The translations under genes and the position numbers were made by a program. A stretch of 58,701 nt of DNA from positions 1 through 58,701 of the forward strand of contig DATLBA010000074.1 in NCBI GenBank assembly GCA_035527275.1, in the 5' to 3' direction. Numbering within the stretch: the first letter of the stretch is position 1; each line of letters begins with the position of its first letter. Below are positions 48,276-57,466 of this stretch, one piece after another. The DNA comes from DATLBA01 sp035527275. Its GTDB lineage: Bacteria; Planctomycetota; Phycisphaerae; FEN-1346. Below the pieces are notes generated by a model. That model did no database searches. It saw nothing but the letters and a program-made list of their open reading frames with translations, and had not been told where the DNA came from.

Positions 48276-48962
48276 CTAGTTCGTACCTTCCGGGTTCACG
48301 ACAACACCGTCCGCCAGGCGCACCACGCGGTGGGCGCGGGCGCCGATGGATTCGTCGTGCGTGACGGCCACCAGCGACCGGCCGCGCGCCGCAAGCCCGT
48401 CGAACAGCACGAGGATTTCTTCGCCGGTTTTCGAGTCGAGGTTGCCCGTCGGCTCGTCGGCCAGGACGATGAGCGGGTCGTTCACCAGGGCCCGGGCGAT
48501 GGCGACGCGCTGCTGCTCGCCCCCCGAGAGTTCCATCGGCCTGTGGCGCGCGCGGGCGCCGAGGCCGACCTGCTCGGCCAGTTCCCGCGACCGGCGGCGG
48601 CGCTCCCGCCGGTGGACGCCCTGATAAAAAAGCGGCACCTCGATGTTGTCGAGGGCCGTCAATTGCGGAATCAGGTTGAACGATTGAAAGACGAATCCGA
48701 TCTGCCGGCCGCGCACCTCGCTCAGTTCGCCGTCCGACAGGCGCGAGACATCCTCCCCCCCGAGCAGGTACCGGCCGCTCGTAGGCCGGTCCAGGCAGCC
48801 GATCAGGTTCAGGAGCGTGCTCTTGCCGGACCCCGACGGGCCCATGACGGCGAGGTACTCGCCCTCCTCGATGGTGAGGCTCACGTCACGGAGCGCTTCG
48901 ACGACGACGTCGCTCCCCATCTGGTAGGTCTTTCGCAGATTGACGAGTTCGGCGAGGCTCAT
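48276..48962 (-). CDS. MacB-like ABC transporter ATP-binding protein
   Basis: The 228-residue ATPase of the LolD/MacB group. It has Walker A GPSGSGKST, LSGGEQQRVAIARAL, Walker B LIVLADEPTGNLDSKTG and the family-specific SLVAVTHD. The opening LAELVNLRKTYQMGSDVVVEALRDVSL fits the group. It overlaps the stop of the adaptor gene by 4 bp (48959-48962), so it is translated with it. Here the ATPase and permease are separate polypeptides, whereas E. coli MacB fuses them. Confidence 0.94.
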   Translation of the reverse strand: MSLAELVNLRKTYQMGSDVVVEALRDVSLTIEEGEYLAVMGPSGSGKSTLLNLIGCLDRPTSGRYLLGGEDVSRLSDGELSEVRGRQIGFVFQSFNLIPQLTALDNIEVPLFYQGVHRRERRRRSRELAEQVGLGARARHRPMELSGGEQQRVAIARALVNDPLIVLADEPTGNLDSKTGEEILVLFDGLAARGRSLVAVTHDESIGARAHRVVRLADGVVVNPEGTN

Positions 48963-50692
48963 GGTTTCGGTCGGTTCGCATTGGGTGCTGCGGCTCCCTC
49001 AGGCCGCTGCCGGACGCGCCGTCCGTCGGGTTTCGGTTGGTCCGCGCTCGGCTCTGCGGCCTCCCCGGGTTCGGGTTCGAAGGGCGGCGGCAGGAGCGGT
49101 TCCTTTGCCTTTTCGGGAACGTCCAGTTCCGGCGCCCCGTCGGGCTTGTACAGATGCACCATTTCGCCTTCCTTGAGGCCCGAGACGATTTCAACGGTCC
49201 GGTCGTTCGACAGGCCGACCTCGACGCGCCGGACCTCGGGCCCGCGCGGCGTCCTGACGTAAACCACCTGATAGCCCTTGTCCAGGTGGACCGACGAGAC
49301 CGGCACCTGGAGGACGCCCGGGCGGTCCACCACCTGAATCTCGACCTGGGCGCTCATTCCCGGTTTCAGGCCCGCCGGCGTCTCGTCCAGGGTAATCTCG
49401 GTGAGGTAGGTCTTCAGGCCGGGGTTCAGCCACGAGGCGCTGCGGTCGGGCATGACGCCCACCTTGGTCACCCGGCCCGTCAGGCGTTTCTCCGGATGGG
49501 CGTCGATGGTCACGTAGGCCGGCGCGCCGGACGCGACCTGCTTGACGACCGACTCGTGCACCTTCGCGCTGACGATCATCTCCTCGAGGTTCGGCAGTTT
49601 GATGAGCGTCTGCTGGTGGCGGACGATGGCGCCGGGTTCGATGACGACATTGTCCCATCGCCGGCTCCCCGTGTAATAAACGACCATACCCGATTGCGGG
49701 GCGCGGATGACCGCCTTTTCCACCTGCTCGCGGGCCTTCGCCAGGAGCCTTTCCTCCTGCTCGAAGTCATCTTTCGCCGCTTCGAGTTTGCTCTGCGCGC
49801 TGGCCAGTTCGCTTTCGCAACGGGCCTTGACGCGGGCGTACTCGCGCTCCGCCTCCACCCAGTCGGTGAACCGCTGCTCGGCCGTCTTGGGAAAGTCGTA
49901 TCGCAGGAACAGGTCGAGCGCCGTTTTCGCCTGCCCCAACTCGACCTCGCGGCGATGGTAGGCCAGTTCGTCCGCCTCGAGTTCGCTCCCCGTGACGTAG
50001 CCCTTCCCCTCCAACTTCCGCGTCCACTCGACCTTGCTTGCGGCACGCGACAGTTCCTCGTTCGCTAGGTCAATCCCCGTCTCCAGGTCCCGCCTTTTCT
50101 GAAGCGCTTCGCCGCCGAGCGCCTCGTTGTGCGCGTAGTTGGCGAAGTCCACAGGGTCCTCCGAAGCGATAAGTCTCTCGGCCAGTGCATCGCCCAGGTA
50201 TTTCTTCAGGTCCAGCAGCGCAAACTTGGTCGTCAGGCTGGCTTGGGAAAGGAGACTCTCGTTGGTACTCTTTTGAATCTCGTACTGCTTCTCGGCCTGC
50301 TCGTAGGCCGCCTTCGCGCTTCGGTACGCGCTGAGGCGACTGGTCAGTCTGTCCTCGAGGTTCGTCGCGTCCAACTCGACCAACTTGCCACCCTTTTCGA
50401 CGACTTTCCCCTCCTCGATGACCCAGACGATGGCGCTTTGGCCCTCGACTTCGCACTTGACGTCTTTGGATTCCTTGGCGTCCACTTCGCCGCTCTCGAC
50501 GATGGTGACGACGAAGCGGTCGCGGATGGCGCGGGTGGTTTCGCCGCCGCCGGGGCTGTCCGCGCCCCCGCCGCGCAGGCTCACCAGCGCCAGCGCCACG
50601 ACCACAGCGGCCCCCCCGCCCAGGACCGCATACCAGGCCTTTCTCGGAAGGGCCTGTTTCACCTTACGGATTCTCAGAGAGACTCCAGCCAT
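48959..50692 (-). CDS. MacA/HlyD-like periplasmic adaptor protein
   Basis: A membrane-fusion protein of 577 residues, longer than typical MacA (about 370). It has an N-terminal anchor (AWYAVLGGGAAVVVALALVSL), a split lipoyl domain (SAIVWVIEEGKVVEKGGKLVELDATNLEDRL) and a long alpha-helical hairpin (about residues 110-350). Beta-barrel and membrane-proximal domains follow, with VTIDAHPEKRLTGRVTKVGVMP and SSVHLDKGYQVVYVRTPRG. The last 60 residues are Pro/Glu/Arg-rich and disordered. The ATG at 50692 has AAGGA 7 nt upstream and overlaps the TolC-like gene by 29 bp. Confidence 0.9.
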   Translation of the reverse strand: MAGVSLRIRKVKQALPRKAWYAVLGGGAAVVVALALVSLRGGGADSPGGGETTRAIRDRFVVTIVESGEVDAKESKDVKCEVEGQSAIVWVIEEGKVVEKGGKLVELDATNLEDRLTSRLSAYRSAKAAYEQAEKQYEIQKSTNESLLSQASLTTKFALLDLKKYLGDALAERLIASEDPVDFANYAHNEALGGEALQKRRDLETGIDLANEELSRAASKVEWTRKLEGKGYVTGSELEADELAYHRREVELGQAKTALDLFLRYDFPKTAEQRFTDWVEAEREYARVKARCESELASAQSKLEAAKDDFEQEERLLAKAREQVEKAVIRAPQSGMVVYYTGSRRWDNVVIEPGAIVRHQQTLIKLPNLEEMIVSAKVHESVVKQVASGAPAYVTIDAHPEKRLTGRVTKVGVMPDRSASWLNPGLKTYLTEITLDETPAGLKPGMSAQVEIQVVDRPGVLQVPVSSVHLDKGYQVVYVRTPRGPEVRRVEVGLSNDRTVEIVSGLKEGEMVHLYKPDGAPELDVPEKAKEPLLPPPFEPEPGEAAEPSADQPKPDGRRVRQRPEGAAAPNANRPKP

Positions 50693-52373
50693 GAATTTGT
50701 CCTTCTTGGTCAACCACGAGCGTCCCGACATCCCGTTGGAACTCGAGGCCCGCGATCGTATGGTCCACCAGGGCTCGCGTGAGCGCATTCCGCGCTTCGA
50801 CGAGTGCCCGCCGCGATTCGAGCACGTCCCGCTGGCTGGCCCGCCCCGCCTGAAGCAATAGTTCGGTCGATTCGACGCGGCGGTCGGCCAACTCGACGCT
50901 TAGTTGCTGGATATCGTAACTCTGCCGCGACTGCTCCAGACCGCGGTATGCTTCCCGGACCTGCAGGACGATCTGGTCCTCCAGCAACGACAGGGCCCGC
51001 CCGGCCTGCTCGCGGTCGATCTGGGTCTCCCGCAGGGCGTTTCGCTCGCTCAGCCGGTCAATCGGCAGATCAATCTCCAGGCCGATTGAGTAATCTCCCT
51101 GGTGGAACGCCAGTCGCGCCGATTGGGCGCCCCGGTTCGCGCCGGAGGCATACCCGATGCTCGCCACCAGGTCCACGTCCCCTTTGAGACCGTCCTCCGC
51201 GACAACGACCTTTCGCTCGGCGTCCTCATGACCCTCCTGGGCGTTCGCCAGGTCCAGGCGCTCCTGGAGCGCCTTCGCCACGGCCTCCCAGACACCCACG
51301 TCTGCTTGCCCCGGCTCCATCTCGACCAGCCCCGCCGGGGCCAGCCGCTCCAGGTCCTTCGGGTCCAGGACGACGGGGCTTTCGACGGGGATGCCGAGCA
51401 CGAGCTTGAAGTTGTCGAGGGCGTTCAGGTAACTTTCCCGCGCGACGATCCAACTATTATACGCCCGAAGTTCGTCCTGTTTGGCCTGGTCCACCTGGAA
51501 CTCCGGCAGGCGGTCCGCCTCGGCCAGCCACTCGGCCCGCTCGCGTCCCTCCTTGAGGCTCTGGTAGTTGCGCCATTCGTTGAGCACAATCTGCCGCCGC
51601 TCCAGCACCCGCAGATACTGGGTGGCGACACTGACGGCAAAGGTCTTTTCGAAACGGGCGAACGTTCGGACCGCGTACAGGGTGTTCCGCTCCGACTGGA
51701 TCAGGTTCTCCTGGACGATGCGCCGGCCTGCCCCGCGCCAGAGCGGCTGCTGGAGACTGAAGTCCAGCGTCGAACTCAGCGTGTCGCCCAGTTCCTGGTT
51801 GATATACTTTAGCGCCGCAAGGCCCAGCGAGGCCGTCACCAGCGCCCCGTCCGCCAGTCGCTGCGAGAAACCCAGATCGCTCGTGCCGGCGAACGAGCGC
51901 TCGCGGTCCCCCTGGTCGTTCTCCAGGTCCACCGTGCCCGTGGCAAACGGGTGCGGCCGGAACAGGTACCGCTGGAACGTCAGCGTAAGTGCCGCCAGGT
52001 AAACGGTTTCTTTCCGGGTCTGGTAATCGCGGTTCGCCAGGACCGCCAGGCGCAGGGCGTCGGCCGCGGTGATCGTAATCGCCTCCGGGCCGGGCTCGGG
52101 CAGCGCTTCGGTCGGCTCGCCCTCCGGTTCCGCCTCCGGCCTCGGTCCCGCCCGCTCGCCCACTTCGCCGAAGAAATCCTGGATCGCCTTGTCCGGCTCG
52201 ACCGAGAACAGAAGCGCGCGGCCAAGGGCCGCGTCCTGTTTGTCGGCTACAATTTCGTACACCTCCCGGTCGGCGTCCTCGGTGTAATAGGTAGCGGAGC
52301 AGCCACCCGCCGCAAGTGCGGCGCAGCCCACGACCACGTAAACTACTGTCCGCAAGCCACTTGCCGAAACCAT
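50664..52373 (-). CDS. TolC-like outer membrane efflux lipoprotein
   Basis: The outer membrane channel of the tripartite pump, 569 residues. It begins MVSASGLRTVVYVVVGCAALAAGGCSATYY, a lipoprotein signal with Cys near residue 25. The body has the two repeated OEP segments of long helices (LAVLANRDYQTRKETVYLAALTLTFQRY and DRRVESTELLLQAGRASQRDVLESRRALVEARNALTRALVDHTIAGLEFQRDVGTL). An acidic, Pro-rich insertion lies near residues 75-95. It is the first gene of the operon, with a promoter at 52409-52437. The substrate is unknown. Confidence 0.9.
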   Translation of the reverse strand: MVSASGLRTVVYVVVGCAALAAGGCSATYYTEDADREVYEIVADKQDAALGRALLFSVEPDKAIQDFFGEVGERAGPRPEAEPEGEPTEALPEPGPEAITITAADALRLAVLANRDYQTRKETVYLAALTLTFQRYLFRPHPFATGTVDLENDQGDRERSFAGTSDLGFSQRLADGALVTASLGLAALKYINQELGDTLSSTLDFSLQQPLWRGAGRRIVQENLIQSERNTLYAVRTFARFEKTFAVSVATQYLRVLERRQIVLNEWRNYQSLKEGRERAEWLAEADRLPEFQVDQAKQDELRAYNSWIVARESYLNALDNFKLVLGIPVESPVVLDPKDLERLAPAGLVEMEPGQADVGVWEAVAKALQERLDLANAQEGHEDAERKVVVAEDGLKGDVDLVASIGYASGANRGAQSARLAFHQGDYSIGLEIDLPIDRLSERNALRETQIDREQAGRALSLLEDQIVLQVREAYRGLEQSRQSYDIQQLSVELADRRVESTELLLQAGRASQRDVLESRRALVEARNALTRALVDHTIAGLEFQRDVGTLVVDQEGQIHGWSLSENP

Positions 52374-52408
52374 TGCCGCCTTCCCAATCCACCCGGTGGG
52401 GGTGTGCC

Positions 52409-52437
52409 AGTGTATCGCACCGCAGCCCCCGCCGCAA
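52409..52437 (-). promoter_or_regulatory. promoter of the efflux operon
   Basis: On the minus strand: TTGCGG (52432-52437), a 17-bp spacer and TACACT (52409-52414), about 36 bp upstream of the ATG at 52373. Confidence 0.5.
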
Positions 52438-52637
52438 TGCCGGACTCCCCACGCGCAAGAACGCAATCCGAGCCGATTTAGAGACTAAACGAACCCAAGC
52501 GCGGCTTATTTCACCAAGAGGGATTTCGGGCCATCCGCTTGCGGGCCATAGCCCGCGCCGTCGCCATAGCGGCTTTGGCGCGTCGGCGACTATGGCGGGC
52601 GGAGGCCCGTTTGACCGGTCTGGCGAGAAAAACGGCT

Positions 52638-52925
52638 CTAAAGTTCCCGGAACACTCGCGCGCCGTGGATAATGGTCACGATCTCAACCGCCTCCGGTCC
52701 AGCGCGATAAATCACCCGGTAACTGCCGACAATCCTTTCTCGAAGACTCGGCGTCTGCCATTCGGGCACCATCCGCCCGGCCCCAGGGTGGTCGGGTATG
52801 CTTTCCACCACGTTGACAATCCGACGGGCAACAATGCAGGCGTACTCTTGGGAGTCCTTCGCTATGTAGTCGCAGATGGCCTCCAGGTCGGAGACGGCTT
52901 GAGGTGACCAGATCAGGTGAGCCAT
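52638..52925 (-). CDS. ParE/RelE-family toxin
   Basis: A 95-residue type II toxin-like protein. It has the ParE opening HLIWSPQAVSDLEAICDYIAKDS, ARRIVNVVESIPDHPGAGRMVPE, and SLRERIVGSYRVIYRAGPEAVEIVTIIHGARVFREL with the conserved RE, YRVIY and HGAR elements. Relatives either inhibit gyrase (ParE) or cleave mRNA (RelE); the family name does not settle which. It overlaps the antitoxin gene by 13 bp. ParE-type modules stabilise genome regions or act in stress. Confidence 0.9.
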   Translation of the reverse strand: MAHLIWSPQAVSDLEAICDYIAKDSQEYACIVARRIVNVVESIPDHPGAGRMVPEWQTPSLRERIVGSYRVIYRAGPEAVEIVTIIHGARVFREL

Positions 52926-53095
52926 TTCTTGAGGCGCCCCTTTGCCTCGGAATGCTCAATGCCCTTGCTCTCGTCCAGTTGGCGAAGGCCCGCCTCTACC
53001 TTGAGTTGGACGTATAGTTTCCCAATGATGTCGGCCACCGTTGCATTGTCCGGAAGCCGCGAAATAACCTCTGCCGCCTTCTCTTTCGCAGTCAC
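52913..53095 (-). CDS. antitoxin of the ParE-type pair
   Basis: A 60-residue partner of the toxin. The start is GTG at 53095 (MTAKEKAAEVISRLPDNATV) with GGAGGGGAG 7 nt upstream; the frame is open for 24 further codons without a ribosome site. The sequence DNATVADIIGKLYVQLKVEAGLRQLDESKGI is a helical antitoxin-like region of the ADDT/Phd-related short antitoxins that often precede ParE toxins. No recognisable HTH. The 13-bp overlap with the toxin is typical coupling. Confidence 0.8.
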   Translation of the reverse strand: MTAKEKAAEVISRLPDNATVADIIGKLYVQLKVEAGLRQLDESKGIEHSEAKGRLKKWLT

Positions 53096-53158
53096 AATGG
53101 CGCTCCCCTCCTTCCAAGTCCATCCGGCGGCCCGTCCCGTTGGATGCCGGTACCATTG

Positions 53159-53187
53159 ATTATCCACGCGCGCTAGTCCACTTTCAA
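53159..53187 (-). promoter_or_regulatory. promoter of the toxin-antitoxin pair
   Basis: On the minus strand: TTGAAA (53182-53187), a 17-bp spacer and GATAAT (53159-53164), about 65 bp before the antitoxin GTG. Confidence 0.55.
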
Positions 53188-53307
53188 GCCGGAATCGTAA
53201 GATCCGCCGAAGAGGGTGTGACCACGGATGATGGCAGGCTTGCTGAGGCCCATTTTATGGGCCTTTGCCCGCCGCAGGCCCGTACGGGGCCCTCTGGGCC
53301 GGGGCCA

Positions 53308-54564
53308 TCAAGCGGCTCGCGTCTCCTCTTCTTTCTTGCCTTCTTTCCCGCCGAGGAAGGTTCTCACCGGGTTCCCTTCGCCCGAGAGGATGGCGCCGAG
53401 AGGGTCGGCGGTTTCCGCGATCGGGCCCACGACGACAAAGTCGGCCCGCATCCCCTGGGCCAGGTCGCCGAGTTCACCTTCCAACCCGAGCGATCGCGCG
53501 CCGTCCAGCGTGCCCATTCGAAGCAGCGTCCGGGCGTCCGCGTCCGGATGCCGCCCAAAAAGAAAACGCATCTCGTCGAGAACCGAAAGGCTCGGGCTGG
53601 AGGCCAGGCTGTCGGTCCCGAGGCAGACGTTCACCCCTGCCGCCAGGAGCCGCCGCCACGGATGGTCCGCGTGCTTGAAAAACGCGTGGCTGCGCGGACA
53701 CCAGGCCACGCTGGAGCCGCTGCGCGCAAGAATCCTAATCTCCTCGTCCGTCAGATAGTTCGCATGGGCCGCGAGCACCGCCCCGCTGAAAAACCCCGCC
53801 TCGGCCAGCATCGGAATCGGCCGCACGCCCGCCGGACGCCACCCGCGCGGCAGCAATCCATACCTGGCGATGAGGTCGTAGAGGCTTCCGCTGCCACTCT
53901 CGGTGAACGCAATCTCATCCGGCGTTTCGTGCAGGTGAGTCGAAAGCGGCCAGCCGCGCCGGTCCGCCTCACGTCGGGCTTCCCGATACACATCCAGGCC
54001 GGTCGAGTATGGGGCGTGAGGCGCCAGGCCCACCCGCAGGCCGGCTGCCCCGATGCCTTCAAGCGTCTTGACGGTGTGCCGGAGGCGCTTCAGGCCCGCC
54101 GGGCCGAAGCGCACCAGTTCGCCGAACACGGTCCACCGCCCCGCAGGCTCCGAAAACTCCCCGCTCCAGGCGGCATCGGGCGTCACGTCGGCGCCTGCGA
54201 CGGTTCCGGCGGCCAGGCCCTCGGCGATTCCCTTTCGCACCGACCGCCGGATCGCAGATTTCGTGCGGACCAGGCGCTTGGCCACAAGGCGGGCTATCCA
54301 TCCGGCGAAGTCGGACGTCGGCGCAAACTTGCCCGCCAGGTCCGACAGGGAGAGATGCGTGTGGGCGTTGACGAAACCCGGCAGAATCGCGCCGTCGGAA
54401 AACGCCTCAACAGAATCGCCGGGCCCGACGTGGGGTTTAATTTTCGACCACGGACCGACGCGCACAATCCGCCCATCGGCGCAGACGGCCGCCCCGTCCT
54501 CTATCGCGGGAGCCCGCGCCGGAATGAGCCAACGGGCGCGGATAACCGTTGCGGACACACTCAT
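53308..54564 (-). CDS. amidohydrolase, SAH/aminofutalosine/chlorohydrolase deaminase type
   Basis: A 418-residue metal-dependent hydrolase of the ATZ/TRZ/deaminase group. It has NAHTHLSL (HxH), STHLHETPDE with the metal His, VLAAHANYLTDEEI, SSVAWCPRSHAF and CLGTDSLASSPSLSVLDEMRF with the catalytic Asp. Family members deaminate S-adenosylhomocysteine, 5'-methylthioadenosine, guanine or aminofutalosine; sequence alone does not choose. The ATG at 54564 follows argJ almost directly (3 bp). The C-terminal LGGKEGKKEEETRAA tail is charged and probably unfolded. Confidence 0.88.
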   Translation of the reverse strand: MSVSATVIRARWLIPARAPAIEDGAAVCADGRIVRVGPWSKIKPHVGPGDSVEAFSDGAILPGFVNAHTHLSLSDLAGKFAPTSDFAGWIARLVAKRLVRTKSAIRRSVRKGIAEGLAAGTVAGADVTPDAAWSGEFSEPAGRWTVFGELVRFGPAGLKRLRHTVKTLEGIGAAGLRVGLAPHAPYSTGLDVYREARREADRRGWPLSTHLHETPDEIAFTESGSGSLYDLIARYGLLPRGWRPAGVRPIPMLAEAGFFSGAVLAAHANYLTDEEIRILARSGSSVAWCPRSHAFFKHADHPWRRLLAAGVNVCLGTDSLASSPSLSVLDEMRFLFGRHPDADARTLLRMGTLDGARSLGLEGELGDLAQGMRADFVVVGPIAETADPLGAILSGEGNPVRTFLGGKEGKKEEETRAA

Positions 54565-54566
54565 CG

Positions 54567-55799
54567 TCAGGTCGTGTAGTGGGCGTTGATTCGGACGTAT
54601 TCGTCCGTCAGGTCGCACGTCAGGCAGCGCGCCTCACCCCCACCGGCGCCAAGGTCCAGGTGCACGGCGATCTCGTGAGCCTTCATGATTTTCTCGAGGC
54701 GCGTGGCGTCGGCTTCGACCGGTCCGCCGCCGTCGAAGAGGACGACGCCGCCAAGCATAAGGCGCATCGTTTCGGGCTCCGAGGAGATGCCGGCGGCGCC
54801 GGCGGCCGAGACGATTCGGCCCCAGTTCGGGTCTTCGCCGAAAAACGCGCACTTGACGAGGGGGCTGTCGGCGATGGCGCGGGCGGCCCGGCGAGCTTCC
54901 GCCTCGCTTGCCGCGCCCGTCACCCGGATCTCAATCACCTTGGTCCCGCCCTCGGCGTCGGCGACAATCTGGCGGGCGAGGCTCTCGCAGACAGCCGCGA
55001 GCGCGACCTCGAAGGTCTCGGCTTCGGGCGACCCTTTCGCCACCGGTTCGGCGCCCGCCCGGCCGCTCGCCATGAGGACGAGCGTGTCGCTCGTCGAGGT
55101 GTGGCCGTCCACCGTGAGGCAGTTGTACGTGGCGTCGGCAGCGCGACAAAGCATCATTTGGAGCAGGGACGCCGCGACCGTTGCGTCGGTCGCCAGGAAC
55201 CCCAGCGTCGTCGCCATGTTCGGCGCAATCATGCCGACGCCTTTGGTGGCGCCGGCAATAGTAACCGCGCGACCGCCGATTTGAACTCGGGCGCCGGCCT
55301 GCTTGGGCCGCGTATCGGTTGTCATGATGGCGCGGGCAAACGCGTCGTCCGCCTCCGGGCCGCTCGCCAGTGCCGCGCACGCCGCCCGGATACCCCTTTC
55401 GATCTTCCCCATCGGCAGCGCGTGGCCGATGACGCCGGTCGAGGCCACGAGCATCTGTTCGGCTGCGCACCCGATCTGCTCGGCCGCCAGACGGGTCATC
55501 TCGCGGGCGTCGGCCAGGCCCTGCTCGCCCGTGCAGGCGTTCGAATTTCCGCTGTTGACCACGATGCCGCGCATCGCGCGCCCGCGTGCCAGGTGTTCGC
55601 GGCTGACGAGAACCGGCGCGCCTGCGACGCGGTTTTGTGTGAAAACGGCAGCGGCCTGGGCGTCCGTCTCACACACGAGGACCGCCACGTCGGGCGCTCC
55701 CGTTTCCTTAAGGCCGCACGCCGCCGCACCCGCCCGGAACCCCTTCGGAACGGTAACGCCCAGCCCCGTGTCAACCTGAATGTTGCCGGCGCGTGTCAT
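54567..55799 (-). CDS. argJ: arginine biosynthesis bifunctional protein ArgJ
   Basis: ArgJ transfers acetyl groups between N-acetylornithine, acetyl-CoA and glutamate. The 410-residue proenzyme is cut before a Thr. Here the site lies in NMATTLGFLATDATV (MATTLGF), so it should self-process into alpha and beta chains. The oxyanion block VASTGVIGHALPMGKI and VNSGNSNACTGEQGLAD are present. The N-terminal ATG overlaps the argC stop by 4 bp. Together with argC this is part of an argCJ unit; the other arg genes are outside the window. Confidence 0.97.
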   Translation of the reverse strand: MTRAGNIQVDTGLGVTVPKGFRAGAAACGLKETGAPDVAVLVCETDAQAAAVFTQNRVAGAPVLVSREHLARGRAMRGIVVNSGNSNACTGEQGLADAREMTRLAAEQIGCAAEQMLVASTGVIGHALPMGKIERGIRAACAALASGPEADDAFARAIMTTDTRPKQAGARVQIGGRAVTIAGATKGVGMIAPNMATTLGFLATDATVAASLLQMMLCRAADATYNCLTVDGHTSTSDTLVLMASGRAGAEPVAKGSPEAETFEVALAAVCESLARQIVADAEGGTKVIEIRVTGAASEAEARRAARAIADSPLVKCAFFGEDPNWGRIVSAAGAAGISSEPETMRLMLGGVVLFDGGGPVEADATRLEKIMKAHEIAVHLDLGAGGGEARCLTCDLTDEYVRINAHYTT

Positions 55800-56803
55800 T
55801 TCAATCCCGCCGTTTCCTCGTGACCGAACATCAGGTTCATGTTCTGAAGGGCCTGGCCGGCGGCACCCTTCGTCAGGTTGTCGAGGACCACGCTGACGAC
55901 CGCTCGTCCCCCCGCGACCGTCGGATACACGTGGACGTAGTTGGTGCCGGCGACGTGCTTGGTGGCCGGCGGCTCGTCGCGGACGACCACGAACGGCTCG
56001 TCGTCATAGACCTCGTGATACATTTTTGCCAAATCGCCGCCGGAAAGGTCCTGAAGCAGCCGCGCGTAAACGGTCGATTCGATGCCGCGGTCCATCGGCG
56101 CGAGGTGCGGCACGAAGAGGCACTCGACCTCCGCCCGCGCCAGAAGCGAGAGTTGCTCGACGATTTCCGGCTGGTGGCGGTGCGTCCCGATGGCGTAGGC
56201 CGCAAGCGACTCGTTACACTCGGGGTAGTGAGTCAGAAGCTTGGGCGTGCGGCCGGCGCCGCTGACGCCGCTCTTGGAGTCGATAATCATATCGCTCGGC
56301 GCAACCAGCCCTTCGCGCGCGAGCGGCGCGAGGCCCAGGATCGCCCCTGTCGGATAGCAGCCGGGGTTGGCAATGAGCCGCGCGCGCCGAATCCGGTCGC
56401 GATAGAGTTCCGGCAAGCCATACACGGCATGCTCGAGGTTCGCCTCATCGGCCGCCTGACCGTAGGTCTTCTTGTACAGGCCGGGGGTCTTGAGGCGGTA
56501 GTCGGCCGAAAAGTCGATGACCCGCACGCCGGCGTCCAACAGCGTCGGCACGTACATCAGGCTGACCGTGTGGGGCAGCGCGAGGAAGACGACGTCGCAC
56601 GCCGCCGCCATCGCTTTCAGATCGGCCGGCTCGACCTCCAGGTCCAGGCGGCCGCTGAACTGCGGAAACAGTTTCTCGAGCGGCCCGCACTTCTCGGGCA
56701 GGTCCGCCAGGGCGACGATCCGGGCCTCCGGATGGCCCAAAAGGAGGCGCATCAGGTCCCCTGCGGCATATCCGCTTGCTCCGATGATGCCTACGCGTGT
56801 CAT
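55796..56803 (-). CDS. argC: N-acetyl-gamma-glutamyl-phosphate reductase
   Basis: This enzyme carries out the NADPH-dependent third step of arginine synthesis. The 335-residue product starts MTRVGIIGASGYAAGDLMRLLLGHPEA (Rossmann GASGYA). It has LADLPEKCG, the DFSADYRLK segment, the catalytic Cys in NPGCYPTGAILGLAPL and HRHQPEIVEQLS with the conserved His. GGAGGAG is 8 nt upstream of the ATG; the much longer open frame has no ribosome site. A promoter lies at 56903-56931. Confidence 0.97.
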   Translation of the reverse strand: MTRVGIIGASGYAAGDLMRLLLGHPEARIVALADLPEKCGPLEKLFPQFSGRLDLEVEPADLKAMAAACDVVFLALPHTVSLMYVPTLLDAGVRVIDFSADYRLKTPGLYKKTYGQAADEANLEHAVYGLPELYRDRIRRARLIANPGCYPTGAILGLAPLAREGLVAPSDMIIDSKSGVSGAGRTPKLLTHYPECNESLAAYAIGTHRHQPEIVEQLSLLARAEVECLFVPHLAPMDRGIESTVYARLLQDLSGGDLAKMYHEVYDDEPFVVVRDEPPATKHVAGTNYVHVYPTVAGGRAVVSVVLDNLTKGAAGQALQNMNLMFGHEETAGLK

Positions 56804-56902
56804 CGCCTTTTCTCCTCCACGGCGTGGCGGCCTTGGGCCGGCAGGTTCGCATGCCCGCGCGCTTCCGCGGGCGGCTCGGGAAACCCCGCCGCGAACCGGT
56901 GG

Positions 56903-56931
56903 TATTGTAAAGGCGGCGAGGCCGCCTGTCA
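56903..56931 (-). promoter_or_regulatory. argCJ promoter
   Basis: On the minus strand: GTGACA (56926-56931), a 17-bp spacer and TACAAT (56903-56908), about 100 bp before argC. It lies just downstream of the rplM-rpsI terminator. Confidence 0.55.
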
Positions 56932-56942
56932 CGCCGAACGTG

Positions 56943-56980
56943 CGAAAAAAACGAGCGGCCCTGTCCAAAGAGCCGCTCGC
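56943..56980 (-). terminator. intrinsic terminator of rplM-rpsI
   Basis: The hairpin arms are GAGCGGC and GCCGCTC (56953-56959 and 56972-56978), 12-nt loop. On the minus strand the stem is followed by a run of seven T. Confidence 0.9.
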
Positions 56981-57003
56981 ACGAGAGTTCTGACCCGGCG
57001 GTG

Positions 57004-57420
57004 CTAGCGCTTGGAGAACTGGAATCGCTTGCGTGCGCCCTTCTGGCCGTATTTCTTGCGTTCCACCATCCGCGGGTCGCGCGTCAGGAGACGGGCCCCT
57101 CGGAGCGTCGGCTCCAGCGACGGGTCGGCCTTCCTGAGGGCTCGCGCGATGCCGAGTTTGACGGCTTCGGCCTGGCCGGTCGGTCCGCCGCCTTTGGCGT
57201 TCACGAAGATGTCATACGCCTTCAGTTGGTTGGTGGCGACCAGGGGGCTTCGGGCGCTCTGGCGATCTCTCTCTTGGCTGAAGTAATCGTCGACCTCGCG
57301 CTTGTTGATGAGCAGTTTGCCCTTGCCCGGCAGGAGCCGCACGCGGGCGACGGCCGTCTTGCGGCGGCCGGTCCCCCAGATCGGATTGGCCTTGGTGATT
57401 TCGGCCGGTGCTTCGGTCAC
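57004..57420 (-). CDS. rpsI: 30S ribosomal protein S9
   Basis: S9 places its C-terminal basic tail near the P-site tRNA anticodon. The 138-residue product has IWGTGRRKTAVARVRLLPGKGKLLIN, GPTGQAEAVKLGIARALRK and the terminal LLTRDPRMVERKKYGQKGARKRFQFSKR, whose final SKR is the universally conserved end. It lies 46 bp after rplM, forming the standard rplM-rpsI pair, and is followed by a strong terminator. Confidence 0.98.
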   Translation of the reverse strand: MTEAPAEITKANPIWGTGRRKTAVARVRLLPGKGKLLINKREVDDYFSQERDRQSARSPLVATNQLKAYDIFVNAKGGGPTGQAEAVKLGIARALRKADPSLEPTLRGARLLTRDPRMVERKKYGQKGARKRFQFSKR

Positions 57421-57466
57421 GTCGCTTTCCTCCCGGCGGGGCGATTCGGATTCGCGCCCCAGCGCC

